A stretch of 17,131 bases of DNA from JACQFZ01 sp036396275 (GCA_036396275.1 DASWLD010000046.1:1-17131); one strand, 5' to 3'; shown: positions 1 through 8,603, counted from the stretch's first letter. Program-made: numbers and translations. Notes: generated by a model from the sequence alone, not told the origin.

Positions 1-49
1 AGCTTGAACAACGAGTTCGGTGCGCACTGCTTGGAAATTTATCAACCGA

Positions 50-56
50 AGAGGGG
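50..56 (+). promoter_or_regulatory. Ribosome binding site that fixes the start of the solute-binding protein
   Basis: A purine-rich AGAGGGG stretch ends five bases before the ATG at 62. The reading frame stays open upstream to a GTG at 20, but that start has no comparable site and would put 14 residues in front of a Tat signal. The site therefore supports the ATG. Nothing else can be supported in positions 1-49. Confidence 0.7.
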
Positions 57-61
57 TAATT

Positions 62-1678
62 ATGAAACGTCGTGACTTTCTAAAAAGTTCAGCAGTTGTG
101 ATGGGGGCCGGCGTGTTGCCGGTTCTGAAATACTTGCCGGCCGAAGCCGCTGGTCGCGGCGACACGCTGGTGGTTGTCATCGGCGATGCGCCCAACAGCA
201 TGGACATTCATCGAAAGGGCACCAACCGCCCCGCCTACCAGATCGCGGTCAATCTGTACGACCGGTTGGTCACCTACGGGAACAAGAAATTGCCGGACGG
301 ATCGGTGATGTACGACTACACCACCATCAAACCGGAACTCGCCGAATCGTGGAAATTCGCCGCCGACGGCAAGTCCGTCACGTTCAAACTGCGCAAGGAC
401 GCCACTTTTTGGGACGGCACGCCTGTGACCGCGAACGACGTCAAATGGTCCTTCGACCGCGCTGTCTCCGTGGGCGGTTTCCCGACGGTGCAGATGAAGG
501 CCGGCTCGCTTGAAAAACCCGAGCAGTTCGTCGCCGTCGACGACCACACCTTTCGCATCGACTTCTTGCGCGCGAGCAAACTTACCCTGCCCGATCTCGG
601 CGTACCGGTGCCGATCATCATCAACGCCAAGGTCGCCAAGAAGCACGCCACCAAGGAAGACCCGTGGGCGACGGAGTATCTGCACAAGACGCCCGCCGGC
701 GGCGGCGCCTACATGCTCGAGCGCTGGGACCCTGGGCAGCAAACGGTGTACAAGCGTTACGACAAATGGAAGAACGGTCCGCTACCGGGCATACAACGCG
801 TCGTTGTTCGCGAGGTTCCTTCGGCCGCGACTCGACGCGCCCTTCTCGAACGCGGCGACGTGGATCTGTCGCTCGATATGCCGGCGAAGGACGCGAAGGA
901 ACTGATGCAAAGCGGCAAACTGAAAGTCACCGGCATCCCGATCGAGAACTGCCTGCACGCCATCGGCCTCAACCTGAACATCAAACCGTTTAACGATGTC
1001 CGCGTGCGCAAGGCGGTCGCCTACGCGGTGCCGTATGAAGAAATCTTCAAGGCGGCGGCCTACGAACGCGGCGTGCCGATGTATGGCGCGAAATCGATGA
1101 AGCCCGCCACCGCCGCGTGGCCGCAACCGTTCCCGTATAGCACCGACCATAAGAAGGCCAAGGCGTTGCTCGCCGAAGCCGGGTTGGCGAAGGGTTTCGA
1201 GGTGCCGCTGTCGTTCAACCTCGGTCTGGCACAATGGAGCGAACCCGCGGCATTGCTGCTGCAGGAGAGCCTGGCCAAAGTGGGTATCAAGGCGACGCTG
1301 GACAAGATTCCGGGCTCGAGTTGGCGCAGCCGCGCGCTGGTCGAGAAAAGCCTGGCGCTGCACCTGAAGAACTTCGGCGGTTGGCTCAACTATCCGGACT
1401 ACTACTTCTTCTGGGTGTATCAGAAGGGACGGTTGTTCAACTCGATGAACTACACTAACCCGGAACTGGAAAAGCTCGTCGACACCACGCTGCACATGCC
1501 GGTGAAGGACGCTGCCTACGCGACGAACGTGAAGAAGATGATCGGCATCGTTTTCGAGGAAGTGCCGCTGATTCCGTTGTGGCAGCCCTACCTCGACGTC
1601 GCCATGCAGAAGAACGTCGATGGCTACGCGTACTGGTTCCATCGTCAGCTCGATGCACGGAGCCTGCGCAAAGCTTAA
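62..1678 (+). CDS. Tat-exported ABC transporter substrate-binding protein, family 5 (peptide/nickel type)
   Basis: Extracytoplasmic solute receptor of the SBP_bac_5 (DppA/OppA) family, 538 aa, the usual length. It binds its ligand in the periplasm and delivers it to the permeases encoded next. The N-terminus MKRRDFLKSS followed by a hydrophobic stretch and a likely cleavage near AEAA (about residue 30) is a twin-arginine signal, so the protein is probably exported folded. The family signature is clear around residues 95-135 (LAESWKFAADGKSVTFKLR, then WDGTPVTANDVKWSFDRA), and the C-terminal VPLIPLWQPY segment is also typical. It is the first gene of a five-gene importer operon, separated from the permeases by 95 bp containing a terminator-like hairpin. 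The ligand cannot be told from sequence: family members take dipeptides, oligopeptides, nickel, glutathione or sugars. Confidence 0.93.
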   Translation: MKRRDFLKSSAVVMGAGVLPVLKYLPAEAAGRGDTLVVVIGDAPNSMDIHRKGTNRPAYQIAVNLYDRLVTYGNKKLPDGSVMYDYTTIKPELAESWKFAADGKSVTFKLRKDATFWDGTPVTANDVKWSFDRAVSVGGFPTVQMKAGSLEKPEQFVAVDDHTFRIDFLRASKLTLPDLGVPVPIIINAKVAKKHATKEDPWATEYLHKTPAGGGAYMLERWDPGQQTVYKRYDKWKNGPLPGIQRVVVREVPSAATRRALLERGDVDLSLDMPAKDAKELMQSGKLKVTGIPIENCLHAIGLNLNIKPFNDVRVRKAVAYAVPYEEIFKAAAYERGVPMYGAKSMKPATAAWPQPFPYSTDHKKAKALLAEAGLAKGFEVPLSFNLGLAQWSEPAALLLQESLAKVGIKATLDKIPGSSWRSRALVEKSLALHLKNFGGWLNYPDYYFFWVYQKGRLFNSMNYTNPELEKLVDTTLHMPVKDAAYATNVKKMIGIVFEEVPLIPLWQPYLDVAMQKNVDGYAYWFHRQLDARSLRKA

Positions 1679-1701
1679 TTCGTACCTCACGGAAATGGCT
1701 C

Positions 1702-1756
1702 CGGCCCGATCGCAAGGCACACACGGATGTCCTTTGTGGTCGGGCCGATTATTTTT
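1702..1756 (+). terminator. Terminator-like hairpin between binding-protein and permease genes
   Basis: CGGCCCGA (1702-1709) pairs perfectly with TCGGGCCG (1740-1747). Inside it AAGG (1714-1717) pairs with CCTT (1731-1734). The outer stem is followed at once by ATTATTTTT. This is the shape of an intrinsic terminator or a leaky attenuator. In importer operons such an element lets the binding protein be made in excess over the membrane parts. The loop is rather large (30 nt), which is the main reason for doubt. Confidence 0.6.
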
Positions 1757-1773
1757 CGATTAAATGACTTTCA

Positions 1774-2799
1774 ATGAAGCACTCGACGCTCAAACTGATC
1801 GCCCGGCGCCTGCTCCACGCAGTGCCGTCGGTCATCGGCATCGTCGTCGTCACCTTCCTGCTGACTCGCGCGCTGCCCGGCGACCCGGCCGTCTATTTCG
1901 CCGGACCGGCGGCCGATGAAAAATCCATCGCCGAGATCCGTACCGCGCTCGGGCTGGACCGCGGCCTGCCGGAGCAGTTCGGCATCTATCTAAAAAATCT
2001 GGCACAAGGGGACTTGGGTGTATCGATCGGCACCGGCCGGCCGGTGGTCACGGAGCTTGCCGAACGACTGCCCGCGTCGATCGAGCTTACGCTCTGCGGT
2101 TTATTGTTCGCCCTATCGGTGGCGCTGCCGCTCGGCGTGCTTGCCGCCACGAGACCAAACTCCGCGGTGGACCATCTGTGCCGTGTCGTGGTAACCGCCG
2201 GAGTGTCGCTGCCAACCTTCTTCACGGGGTTGTTTCTGATTTACATTTTCTATTATCTGCTCGGCTGGTCGCCTTCGCCGCTCGGTCGACTCGACTTCGT
2301 TTACGTCCCGCCACCGCATGTCACCGGATTCTATCTGGTCGACAGTCTGCTCGCCGGCGACGTCGAGACTTTCCGCGGCGCCGCGGCGCAGCTGATATTA
2401 CCGGCGTTTACGTTGGGATTGTTCGCGCTGGCGCCGATCGCGCGCATGACGCGCGCCGCCATGCTCTCGGTGTTGTCGTCCGACTTCATCCGCACCGCCC
2501 GCGCCAGCGGTTTGGCGCGCTCAAAGGTATTGATCGCCTACGCGCTGCGTAACGCCATGCTGCCGGTGCTCACGACGCTCGGCATGGTGTTCTCGTTTCT
2601 CCTCGGCGCGAACGTGCTGGTCGAGAAAGTTTTTTCTTGGCCCGGCATCGGTTCCTTCGCGGTGGAAGCATTGGTCGCCTCCGACTACGCCGCCGTGCAG
2701 GGTTTCGTACTCGCCATGGCCATCCTGTTCGTCGCGCTCAATCTGACGATCGACGTGCTCTACACGTTCGTCGATCCGCGCGTGAAGATGGACAGCTGA
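1774..2799 (+). CDS. dppB: Peptide-type ABC transporter permease, DppB/OppB family
   Basis: Inner-membrane permease of 341 aa that forms half of the translocation pore. An N-terminal membrane segment lies at about 14-32 (VPSVIGIVVVTFLLTRALPG, with the family's LPGDP motif at 34-38). A periplasmic stretch follows, then further membrane segments near 105-125, 137-163, 207-225, 264-285 and 305-330. The cytoplasmic EAA loop that docks on an ATPase is at about 238-263 (FIRTARASGLARSKVLIAYA). The ATG at 1774 has no strong ribosome binding site. It lies 95 bp after the binding-protein gene, beyond a hairpin. The stop TGA shares one base with the ATG of the next permease, so the two are probably translationally coupled. 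The symbol is family-level only; the substrate is unknown. Confidence 0.93.
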   Translation: MKHSTLKLIARRLLHAVPSVIGIVVVTFLLTRALPGDPAVYFAGPAADEKSIAEIRTALGLDRGLPEQFGIYLKNLAQGDLGVSIGTGRPVVTELAERLPASIELTLCGLLFALSVALPLGVLAATRPNSAVDHLCRVVVTAGVSLPTFFTGLFLIYIFYYLLGWSPSPLGRLDFVYVPPPHVTGFYLVDSLLAGDVETFRGAAAQLILPAFTLGLFALAPIARMTRAAMLSVLSSDFIRTARASGLARSKVLIAYALRNAMLPVLTTLGMVFSFLLGANVLVEKVFSWPGIGSFAVEALVASDYAAVQGFVLAMAILFVALNLTIDVLYTFVDPRVKMDS

Positions 2800-3644
2800 T
2801 GCGCGAGTTCTTCAAACACTTGCGCTACGTGATCGGCGAGAATCCCGTCACCGCGGTTGCCTTCGGTTTGTTCGCGCTGATCGTGCTGCTGGCAATCGTG
2901 GGACCCGTCATCGCGCCCTTCGACCCGCTCGCCAGCGACACCAACAACGCGCTGCAACCGCCGTCGCCGGAGCACTGGTTCGGCACCGATCAGCTCGGGC
3001 GCGATGTATTGAGCAGGGTCATCGTGGCGACGCGCCTCGATCTGGGCATCTCGATAGCCGCCGTGGCGCTGTCGTTCGCGATTGGCAGCGCGCTCGGCGC
3101 CTACGCCGGTTTCTTCGGCGGCTGGTCCGATCGCATCGTCGGCCGCGTGGCGGATACCATCATGGCGTTTCCGCTATTCGTGCTGGCAATGGGCATCGTC
3201 GCCGCCCTGGGGAATACCGTCGAAAACATCGTCTACGCCACCGCCATCATCAACCTGCCGTTCTACGCCCGCGTGGCGCGCGCCGAAGTGAACGTGCGCC
3301 GCGATGCCGCCTTTGTCGAAGCGGCGCGACTCTGCGGCAACGGGGACATGCGTATTCTCGCCGTGCACGTCTTCCCCAACATCCTGCCGCCGATGATGGT
3401 GCAGATCTCGCTTAACATGGGCTGGGCTATCTTGAACGCCGCCGGCCTCTCGTTCATCGGCCTCGGCGTGCGTCCGCCCACCGCCGAATGGGGCATCATG
3501 GTGGCCGAGGGGGCGACCTTTATCATCTCCGGCGAATGGTGGCTGGCGTTGTTTCCGGGCGCGGCGCTGATGTTGGCGGTGTTTTGTTTCAACCTGCTCG
3601 GCGACGGTCTGCGCGACCTGATCGACCCGAGACAACGCACGTGA
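2799..3644 (+). CDS. dppC: Peptide-type ABC transporter permease, DppC/OppC family
   Basis: Second permease subunit, 281 aa. An N-terminal membrane segment (about 17-40) is followed by the family signature PPSPEHWFGTDQLGRDVLSR at about 54-73, further membrane segments, and an EAA-type loop at about 170-196 (AAFVEAARLCGNGDMRILAV). The frame is open upstream to 2637, but that stretch lies inside dppB. The ATG at 2799 overlaps the dppB stop by one base (TGATG) and gives the family's normal N-terminus. Its own stop overlaps the GTG start of the next ATPase gene by four bases. The importer would need both permeases as a heterodimer. Confidence 0.93.
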   Translation: MREFFKHLRYVIGENPVTAVAFGLFALIVLLAIVGPVIAPFDPLASDTNNALQPPSPEHWFGTDQLGRDVLSRVIVATRLDLGISIAAVALSFAIGSALGAYAGFFGGWSDRIVGRVADTIMAFPLFVLAMGIVAALGNTVENIVYATAIINLPFYARVARAEVNVRRDAAFVEAARLCGNGDMRILAVHVFPNILPPMMVQISLNMGWAILNAAGLSFIGLGVRPPTAEWGIMVAEGATFIISGEWWLALFPGAALMLAVFCFNLLGDGLRDLIDPRQRT

Positions 3645-4612
3645 ACGATCACGTCCCGTTATTGAGCGTGCAAGGACTCGGCGTCGAATTCCGCACCCGC
3701 AGCGGAATCGTCCGTGCGCTGGAGAATATCAACCTGGAAGTCCACAAGGGCGAGACCGTCGGCATCGTCGGCGAGTCCGGTTCCGGAAAATCGGTGTTGT
3801 CCTACGCCATCCTCGGTATCCTCGACCCGGCCGGCCGGGTTACCGGCGGCATCGCTGTTTTCGACGGCATGGACATGCTCAACGCCATGGAGTCCGATCT
3901 CGAAGAGATTCGCGGCCGCGAAGCGTCGATGATCTTCCAGAACCCCAGAACCTCGCTCAACCCGATTCGCAAAGTCGGCCATCAGATAGAGGACATCCTG
4001 CGCCGTCACGCCGCCGTGCCGAAACACGAGGCGCGCTCGCGTGCGATCGACATGCTCGCCAAGGTTCGCATCCCCGATCCCAGCCGACGCTACGACGCCT
4101 ACCCGTTCGAACTTTCGGGCGGCATGTGCCAGCGCATTCTGATTGCCATGGCACTCGCCTGCGAACCGGCGCTCTTGATCGCCGACGAACCCACCACCGG
4201 CCTCGACGTCACCACGCAGGCCGCGATCATGGATTTGATCGCCGAGCTCGGCCAACGTCGCCACATGGCGACCATACTGATCACCCACGACCTCGGTCTC
4301 GCCGGCGATTACTGCGATCGCATCGTCGTTATGCACGCCGGTCACGTGGTCGAAGCCGCGCGCACCGAGACGTTGCTGCGCGCGCCGCGACATCCGTACA
4401 CGGCGAGCCTCGTCGCCGCGACGCCGCGCGCCGAGGTGTCGCTGCGCCAGCTCGCGGCGATTCCCGGCAACCTGCCCGACCTACGGCGCGCGAATCTACC
4501 GTCCTGCCGCTTCTCCGAACGTTGTCCGCGCCGCGAACCGGTATGCGACGCGCCGTTGCAACTCGCGACCGTCGGGGCCGAACACGCCGTCGCCTGCTGG
4601 AGGCCGCTGTGA
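3641..4612 (+). CDS. dppD: Peptide-type ABC transporter ATPase, DppD/OppD family
   Basis: Cytoplasmic ATP-binding subunit of 323 aa. Walker A GESGSGKS is at 44-51, Q-loop Q100, signature LSGGM at 158-162, Walker B ending in D182-E183, and switch histidine H216 (ILITHDL). The C-terminal oligopeptide extension carries four cysteines (C289, C295, C302, C319) in the order CRFSERCPRREPVC and AC. Similar cysteines have been reported to hold an iron-sulfur cluster in one DppD homologue; I recall this and cannot verify it here. The signature ends in M instead of the usual Q, which also occurs in OppD/DppD proteins. Start chosen at GTG 3641, overlapping the dppC stop by four bases; the open frame upstream lies inside dppC. 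Confidence 0.92.
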   Translation: MNDHVPLLSVQGLGVEFRTRSGIVRALENINLEVHKGETVGIVGESGSGKSVLSYAILGILDPAGRVTGGIAVFDGMDMLNAMESDLEEIRGREASMIFQNPRTSLNPIRKVGHQIEDILRRHAAVPKHEARSRAIDMLAKVRIPDPSRRYDAYPFELSGGMCQRILIAMALACEPALLIADEPTTGLDVTTQAAIMDLIAELGQRRHMATILITHDLGLAGDYCDRIVVMHAGHVVEAARTETLLRAPRHPYTASLVAATPRAEVSLRQLAAIPGNLPDLRRANLPSCRFSERCPRREPVCDAPLQLATVGAEHAVACWRPL

Positions 4613-5589
4613 CGGCGTTGCTTGAAGTCAATCGGCTGATGAAATTATTTCCGTTGGGAGGCGATGGCGGTCGCCGGCGCGCGCCGCGACTGCTGCACGC
4701 CGTCGACGATGTCAGTTTCACCGTAGCCGAGGGCGAAAGCATCGGGCTTGTCGGCGAGTCCGGCTGCGGCAAGTCGACGCTCGCGCGCATCATCAGCCGA
4801 TTGATCGAACCGAGCGACGGCGACGTCGTCTTTCAAGGCCGCAACTTGTTCACCGTCCCGTTGAAGCGATTCGCCGGCAGCGCCGACCGTGCCAAGATTC
4901 AAATGGTGTTTCAGGACCCGACCGACAGCCTTAACCCGCGCTTCACCGTGTTCGATACGATTTCCGAACCGCTGCGCTTGCTGGCGGGAATCAACGATCG
5001 CGAACAGTTGCGCACGCGCGTGCGCGAGCTCGCCGGCCAAGTCGGCCTGCCGCCGGAATTCCTAGGCCGCTTTCCGCACCAATTATCCGGCGGGCAGAAG
5101 GCACGCGTCGGCATCGCGCGCGCGATCGCGCTGCATCCCACGTTGCTGATACTGGACGAACCGACGTCGGCGCTCGATGTGTCGGTTCAGGCGGTGGTGC
5201 TGCACCTGCTCGCCGAACTGCGCGAAAGACTCGGTATGAGCTATTTGTTCGTGTCGCACGATCTCAACGTCGTGCGCTTGCTATGCGACCGCGTCATCGT
5301 CATGTATCTCGGCAAGATCGTCGAAACCGGACCGATCGAGGAAGTCTTCCAGCGCCCGCGCCATCCATACACGCAAGCGTTGATTTCGGCGATTCCCGGG
5401 GCACCGCTCAGCGGACAACGAATACGCCTCGACGGCGAGCCGCGCAGTCCGATCGATCCCGCGCCGACGGTTTGCCGATTTGTCGGGCGCTGCCCGATCG
5501 CCACTCCCAAATGCGAACAGGCGATGCCCGCGCTTCGCGCGATCGGTGCGCGGCACGAAGTCGCCTGTCATCACGCCGCCTCGAATTAA
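4609..5589 (+). CDS. dppF: Peptide-type ABC transporter ATPase, DppF/OppF family
   Basis: Second ATP-binding subunit, 326 aa, pairing with the previous ATPase. Walker A GESGCGKS is at 49-56, Q-loop Q102, signature LSGGQ at 159-163, Walker B D183-E184, and H217 of the switch (LFVSHDL). The C-terminal oligopeptide-transport extension again has the cysteine pattern C289, C295, C302, C320. Start chosen at GTG 4609, which overlaps the previous stop by four bases (GTGA), the same junction as dppC-dppD. This is the last gene of the operon. The next gene starts 91 bp later and no clear terminator is visible in between. Confidence 0.92.
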   Translation: MTALLEVNRLMKLFPLGGDGGRRRAPRLLHAVDDVSFTVAEGESIGLVGESGCGKSTLARIISRLIEPSDGDVVFQGRNLFTVPLKRFAGSADRAKIQMVFQDPTDSLNPRFTVFDTISEPLRLLAGINDREQLRTRVRELAGQVGLPPEFLGRFPHQLSGGQKARVGIARAIALHPTLLILDEPTSALDVSVQAVVLHLLAELRERLGMSYLFVSHDLNVVRLLCDRVIVMYLGKIVETGPIEEVFQRPRHPYTQALISAIPGAPLSGQRIRLDGEPRSPIDPAPTVCRFVGRCPIATPKCEQAMPALRAIGARHEVACHHAASN

Positions 5590-5680
5590 GTTTCCGTTAC
5601 GGACGACCCACGGCGGGAGCGCTTTCGCAAACAACCTTTGCTTGATAGCATCCGCTGTGCGCGTTCGGGGCTCCGGTGCA

Positions 5681-6199
5681 ATGAAAAATTACTGGCTTTT
5701 GGCGGGGACGACATTGTTGGTGCTCGGTTGCGCCGCCGTGGCGCCGTCCCCTGTCGTCCAACCCGAGCGCGCCGCACCGCCACCGCCGGCAAGAACGGCT
5801 CAAAAGGCGGCCGCACGGTCGTCGGAAGCCACCGATTCCATCAAGACGACGAAGAGCCCCACGCCAAACGAGGAATTGGCGGTTCTGGTTGTCCACTCGG
5901 GTGCGCTGATTACGCAGGTAAATGGCGATTCGACATTGCAGTGTATGCAGCCCGACTGCCGTATTCCGCTACCGCCGGGCACGCACCGTGTGGCCGTTAA
6001 GTACCTCGCCACCGCCACGCGGAGCGGGTCGACCGTCACCTACGCGTCGATGTATCCGCGCATCGTGGAGATAAGCCTCGAGCCCGGTCATCGCTACAGC
6101 GTGACAGCCTCCGGACGTTTAAGCCACAAATGGTGGATTTCGATCGAAGATCAAACTGCGAATAAAACCGTCTACGACGACCGCGACAAGCCTCAGTAG
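5681..6199 (+). CDS. Hypothetical lipoprotein with a proline-rich linker
   Basis: 172 aa, not recognised as a named protein. The N-terminus is a lipoprotein signal: a hydrophobic run, then LVLGC with the acylated cysteine at residue 17. A linker rich in P, A and K/T (about 23-62) would span from the membrane. The remaining ~105 residues read as a beta-rich domain with the pattern VNG, then LPPGTHRVAVKY, then ISLEPGHRYSV. This resembles PEGA-like or DUF2846-like folds found in small envelope lipoproteins; that comparison is by eye only. ATG 5681 was chosen because the signal peptide starts there, although the frame is open upstream into dppF. The ribosome binding site is weak. The gene converges on rraA with 27 bp between the stops. 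It may be read through from the importer operon or be independent. Confidence 0.75.
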   Translation: MKNYWLLAGTTLLVLGCAAVAPSPVVQPERAAPPPPARTAQKAAARSSEATDSIKTTKSPTPNEELAVLVVHSGALITQVNGDSTLQCMQPDCRIPLPPGTHRVAVKYLATATRSGSTVTYASMYPRIVEISLEPGHRYSVTASGRLSHKWWISIEDQTANKTVYDDRDKPQ

Positions 6200-6226
6200 T
6201 AGCTCGGACGTATTGGTCGTCGACCG

Positions 6227-6706
6227 TCAGTTGAGTTTACCCGGCGCCACAACGACCCCGTCTTCGTCCGCGTACACGTAGCCGCCCGGCTTGAACGTGA
6301 CGCCGCCGAAGTGCACGGCGACACCAACCTCGCCGAATCCGTTCTTTTTCGGCTTTACCGGGCAGGCCGCGAGCGCGAGCACGCCGATCGGCGCCTCGGC
6401 GACTTCGATCGCATCGCGGATGCAGCCGTAGACGATTATCCCGCTCCAGCGATTGTCGGCCGCGAGTTTCGCGATATTACCCCCCACCAGCGCGGCACGG
6501 AGGCTCCCGCCTCCGTCGATCACCAGAACCTGGCCCGACCCGTCCTTTTCCAGCTCGGCGCGCACCAGTTTGTTGTCCTCGTGCACTTTGACTGTCGCGA
6601 TTCGCCCGGCAAACGCAGGTCTGCCCCCGTAGCTGTGGAAGATGGGGTCGACCACTTGGAGCTGGTCACCATGCCGGTCGCAAAGATCCGCGGTCTTGAC
6701 GATCAT
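6227..6706 (-). CDS. rraA: RraA family protein (RNase E inhibitor-like, or class II HMG/oxaloacetate aldolase)
   Basis: 159 aa, collinear with E. coli RraA over its whole length: ELCD-like start (TADLCDRHGD), GGRPAFAG at 27-34, VLVIDGGGSLRAAL at 60-73, and FGGVTFKPGGYVYADEDG near the end. RraA in E. coli binds RNase E and dampens mRNA decay as a trimer. The same fold includes divalent-metal HMG/CHA aldolases and oxaloacetate decarboxylases. These carry a G-x20-R-D-x2-E/D motif, present here as G76, R97, D98, E101; E. coli RraA lacks the aspartate. The enzyme role is therefore possible. It lies 30 bp downstream of orn on the same strand, probably one transcript, which suits a link to RNA metabolism. 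Confidence 0.9.
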   Translation of the reverse strand: MIVKTADLCDRHGDQLQVVDPIFHSYGGRPAFAGRIATVKVHEDNKLVRAELEKDGSGQVLVIDGGGSLRAALVGGNIAKLAADNRWSGIIVYGCIRDAIEVAEAPIGVLALAACPVKPKKNGFGEVGVAVHFGGVTFKPGGYVYADEDGVVVAPGKLN

Positions 6707-6736
6707 CGAATTTACTCTCAGGATTTCAATCGCTTA

Positions 6737-7303
6737 CTAGCTTGTTCTAAACAACTTCTCACGATAATAGCGCAGCTCCTCGATCGACTCGCGCACGTCG
6801 TCCAGCGCACGATGGGTCGCCTTCTTGGTGAAGGCGTTCGCCATTTCCGGGCGCCAACGCACGGCCAGTTCCTTGAGCGTACTGACGTCGAGATTGCGGT
6901 AGTGAAACCATGCTTCGAGTGCAGGCATCGTTCGGGCGAGAAACCGGCGGTCCTGGCAAATGCTGTTGCCGCACATCGGCGAACGCTTCGCCGGCACGTG
7001 GCGGCCGAGGAATTCGAGCATCGCTCGCTCGGCCTCTGTTTCGCTCACGGTCGATGCTTTAACGCGTTCGATCAGGCCGGAGCCGCCGTGCGTACGCTTG
7101 TTCCACTCATCCATCCCGTCGAGCAACGCCTGCGGTTGGCTCACGGCGATTACCGGACCCTCGGCGACGACATTCAGCGAACTGTCGGTGACGATGCACG
7201 CCATCTCGATAATTCGATCCCTGTCGGGATCCAGTCCGGTCATCTCCAGGTCGATCCAAATCAAGCCCTGCGAGTCGAGCGCCGGGGGCGGCGTTTGCGA
7301 CAT
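6737..7303 (-). CDS. orn: Oligoribonuclease
   Basis: 3'-to-5' exoribonuclease of the DEDDh family, 188 aa, that degrades the 2-5 nt RNA fragments left by other RNases, and pGpG. The four acidic ligands and the histidine are all visible: D18 and E20 (IWIDLEMTGL), D118 (CQDRRFL), H164 and D169 (HRALDDV). The ATG at 7303 is preceded by AGGGAG and GGAG, giving a clear ribosome binding site. The frame is open further upstream to 7396 but runs into the divergent protease gene, and orn proteins start with a short stretch before the DLEMTGL block, as here. It is divergent from the M48 protease with 52 bp between start codons and is followed by rraA. Confidence 0.95.
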   Translation of the reverse strand: MSQTPPPALDSQGLIWIDLEMTGLDPDRDRIIEMACIVTDSSLNVVAEGPVIAVSQPQALLDGMDEWNKRTHGGSGLIERVKASTVSETEAERAMLEFLGRHVPAKRSPMCGNSICQDRRFLARTMPALEAWFHYRNLDVSTLKELAVRWRPEMANAFTKKATHRALDDVRESIEELRYYREKLFRTS

Positions 7304-7355
7304 TCTCCAACTCCCTACGTTAAACTGGCGAATCGCAATCATAGCATCACCGGGT

Positions 7356-8603
7356 ATGCATACCTTCACCGCGATCTTTCTGACGCTCCTCGCCATCGTC
7401 GTGGCGGCGCAGCTGTGGCTCGCACGGCGCCAGATGGCGCATGTTGCAGCGCATCGCGGGGCGGTACCGCGCGAGTTTGAAGGTCAGGTACCGCTTTCCG
7501 CGCACCAAAAGGCCGCCGATTACACGCTCGCACGCTCCGGTCTCGGCCGCGTCGAAAACGTTTACGGCGCGATTCTCCTGCTGGCCTGGACTGTCGGCAG
7601 CGGGTTGGACCTGGTCGACGCTTTCTGGCGGCGACAACTCGGCGCGGATCTCGCGCTCGGCGTCGCGTTTCTCCTGAGCGTCGTGTTGATCACCGGCCTC
7701 CTCGAGCTTCCGTTTGCGGCATACCGAACGTTCGTCGTCGAGCGGCGGTTTGGATTTAATCGAATGACACCCGGCCTGTTCGTCGTCGATCTGATCAAAC
7801 AGACGATCTTGGCCGTCGTCATCGGCGTGCCGCTGTTGGCGGCCGCCCTGTGGCTCATGCAATCGACCGGCGGGCTCTGGTGGGTTTACGTCTGGCTGCT
7901 GTGGACCGGTTTTAGTCTCTTTATGGTGTGGGCCTATCCGACGCTGATCGCCCCCTTGTTCAATCGCTTCAAGCCGCTCGATCGCGATTCACTGCGCGCG
8001 CGGCTGCAGGCGCTGCTCGCGCGTGCCGGTTTTCGCAGCGAGGGAATTTTCGTCGTCGACAGCTCGCGCCGAACGGCGCACGGCAACGCCTACTTCACCG
8101 GCTTCGGCCGCAGTAAGCGCGTCGTTTTCTTCGACAACCTGCTCGATCAGCTCGCCGAGAACGAGGTCGAGGCCGTCGTCGCCCACGAACTCGGCCACTA
8201 CCGGCTGCACCACATCGTGAAACGAATCGTGCTGGTTATCGCCATGAGTTTTCTTGCGCTTGCGCTGCTCGGCTGGCTCGCCGATCAGGCGTGGTTCTAT
8301 CAGGCGCTCGGCGTCGGCCGCCCGTCGAATCACGCGGCGTTGGCGCTATTCGTGCTGGTGAGCCCGGTATTCACGTTTTTCCTAACGCCCTTGATCGCGC
8401 GCCGCTCGCGCCGCCACGAGCACGAGGCCGACGGCTTCGCCGCCGAACAAAGCGATGCACGGGCTTTGATCAGCGCCTTGGTGAAACTCTACAAGGAAAA
8501 TGCCACGACGCTGACTCCCGACCCGCTGCACTCCGCGTTTTACGATTCGCATCCGCCGGCGCTGGCACGGATTGGGAAGCTGCAGGAAAGCGGAGCCCGC
8601 TAG
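7356..8603 (+). CDS. M48 family membrane metalloprotease (Ste24/CAAX prenyl protease 1 type)
   Basis: 415-aa integral membrane zinc protease. The zinc motif HELGH is at 277-281, and the third ligand is E355 within an ExxxD motif (EHEAD, 355-359). The conserved NAYFTGFGRSKRVVFFD block at 244-260 precedes it, as in Ste24. Hydrophobic segments occur near 4-21, 70-85, 98-120, 150-168, 175-195, 289-308 and 328-347, matching the M48 N-terminal domain plus two helices after the zinc site. In bacteria, relatives act in membrane protein quality control; a prenyl substrate is not implied. ATG 7356 gives the N-terminal signal-anchor; upstream frame runs over orn. The ribosome binding site is weak (CACCGGGT). 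The gene is divergent from orn and 49 bp ahead of phhB. Confidence 0.92.
   Translation: MHTFTAIFLTLLAIVVAAQLWLARRQMAHVAAHRGAVPREFEGQVPLSAHQKAADYTLARSGLGRVENVYGAILLLAWTVGSGLDLVDAFWRRQLGADLALGVAFLLSVVLITGLLELPFAAYRTFVVERRFGFNRMTPGLFVVDLIKQTILAVVIGVPLLAAALWLMQSTGGLWWVYVWLLWTGFSLFMVWAYPTLIAPLFNRFKPLDRDSLRARLQALLARAGFRSEGIFVVDSSRRTAHGNAYFTGFGRSKRVVFFDNLLDQLAENEVEAVVAHELGHYRLHHIVKRIVLVIAMSFLALALLGWLADQAWFYQALGVGRPSNHAALALFVLVSPVFTFFLTPLIARRSRRHEHEADGFAAEQSDARALISALVKLYKENATTLTPDPLHSAFYDSHPPALARIGKLQESGAR

Noticed and set aside
782..1720. Long open frame (312 codons) on the - strand
   Set aside because: It lies antisense to the solute-binding protein gene, has arginine/histidine-rich shadow composition and no motif.
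6176..6221. GACGACC/GGTCGTC inverted repeat as a two-way terminator between the lipoprotein gene and rraA
   Set aside because: The 7-bp arms are 32 nt apart with no U-run on either side, and one arm lies inside the coding region; too weak to call.
6311..7480. 389-codon open frame on the + strand
   Set aside because: It is antisense to rraA and orn, both of which have full family motifs; the translation looks like complement of GC-rich coding DNA.
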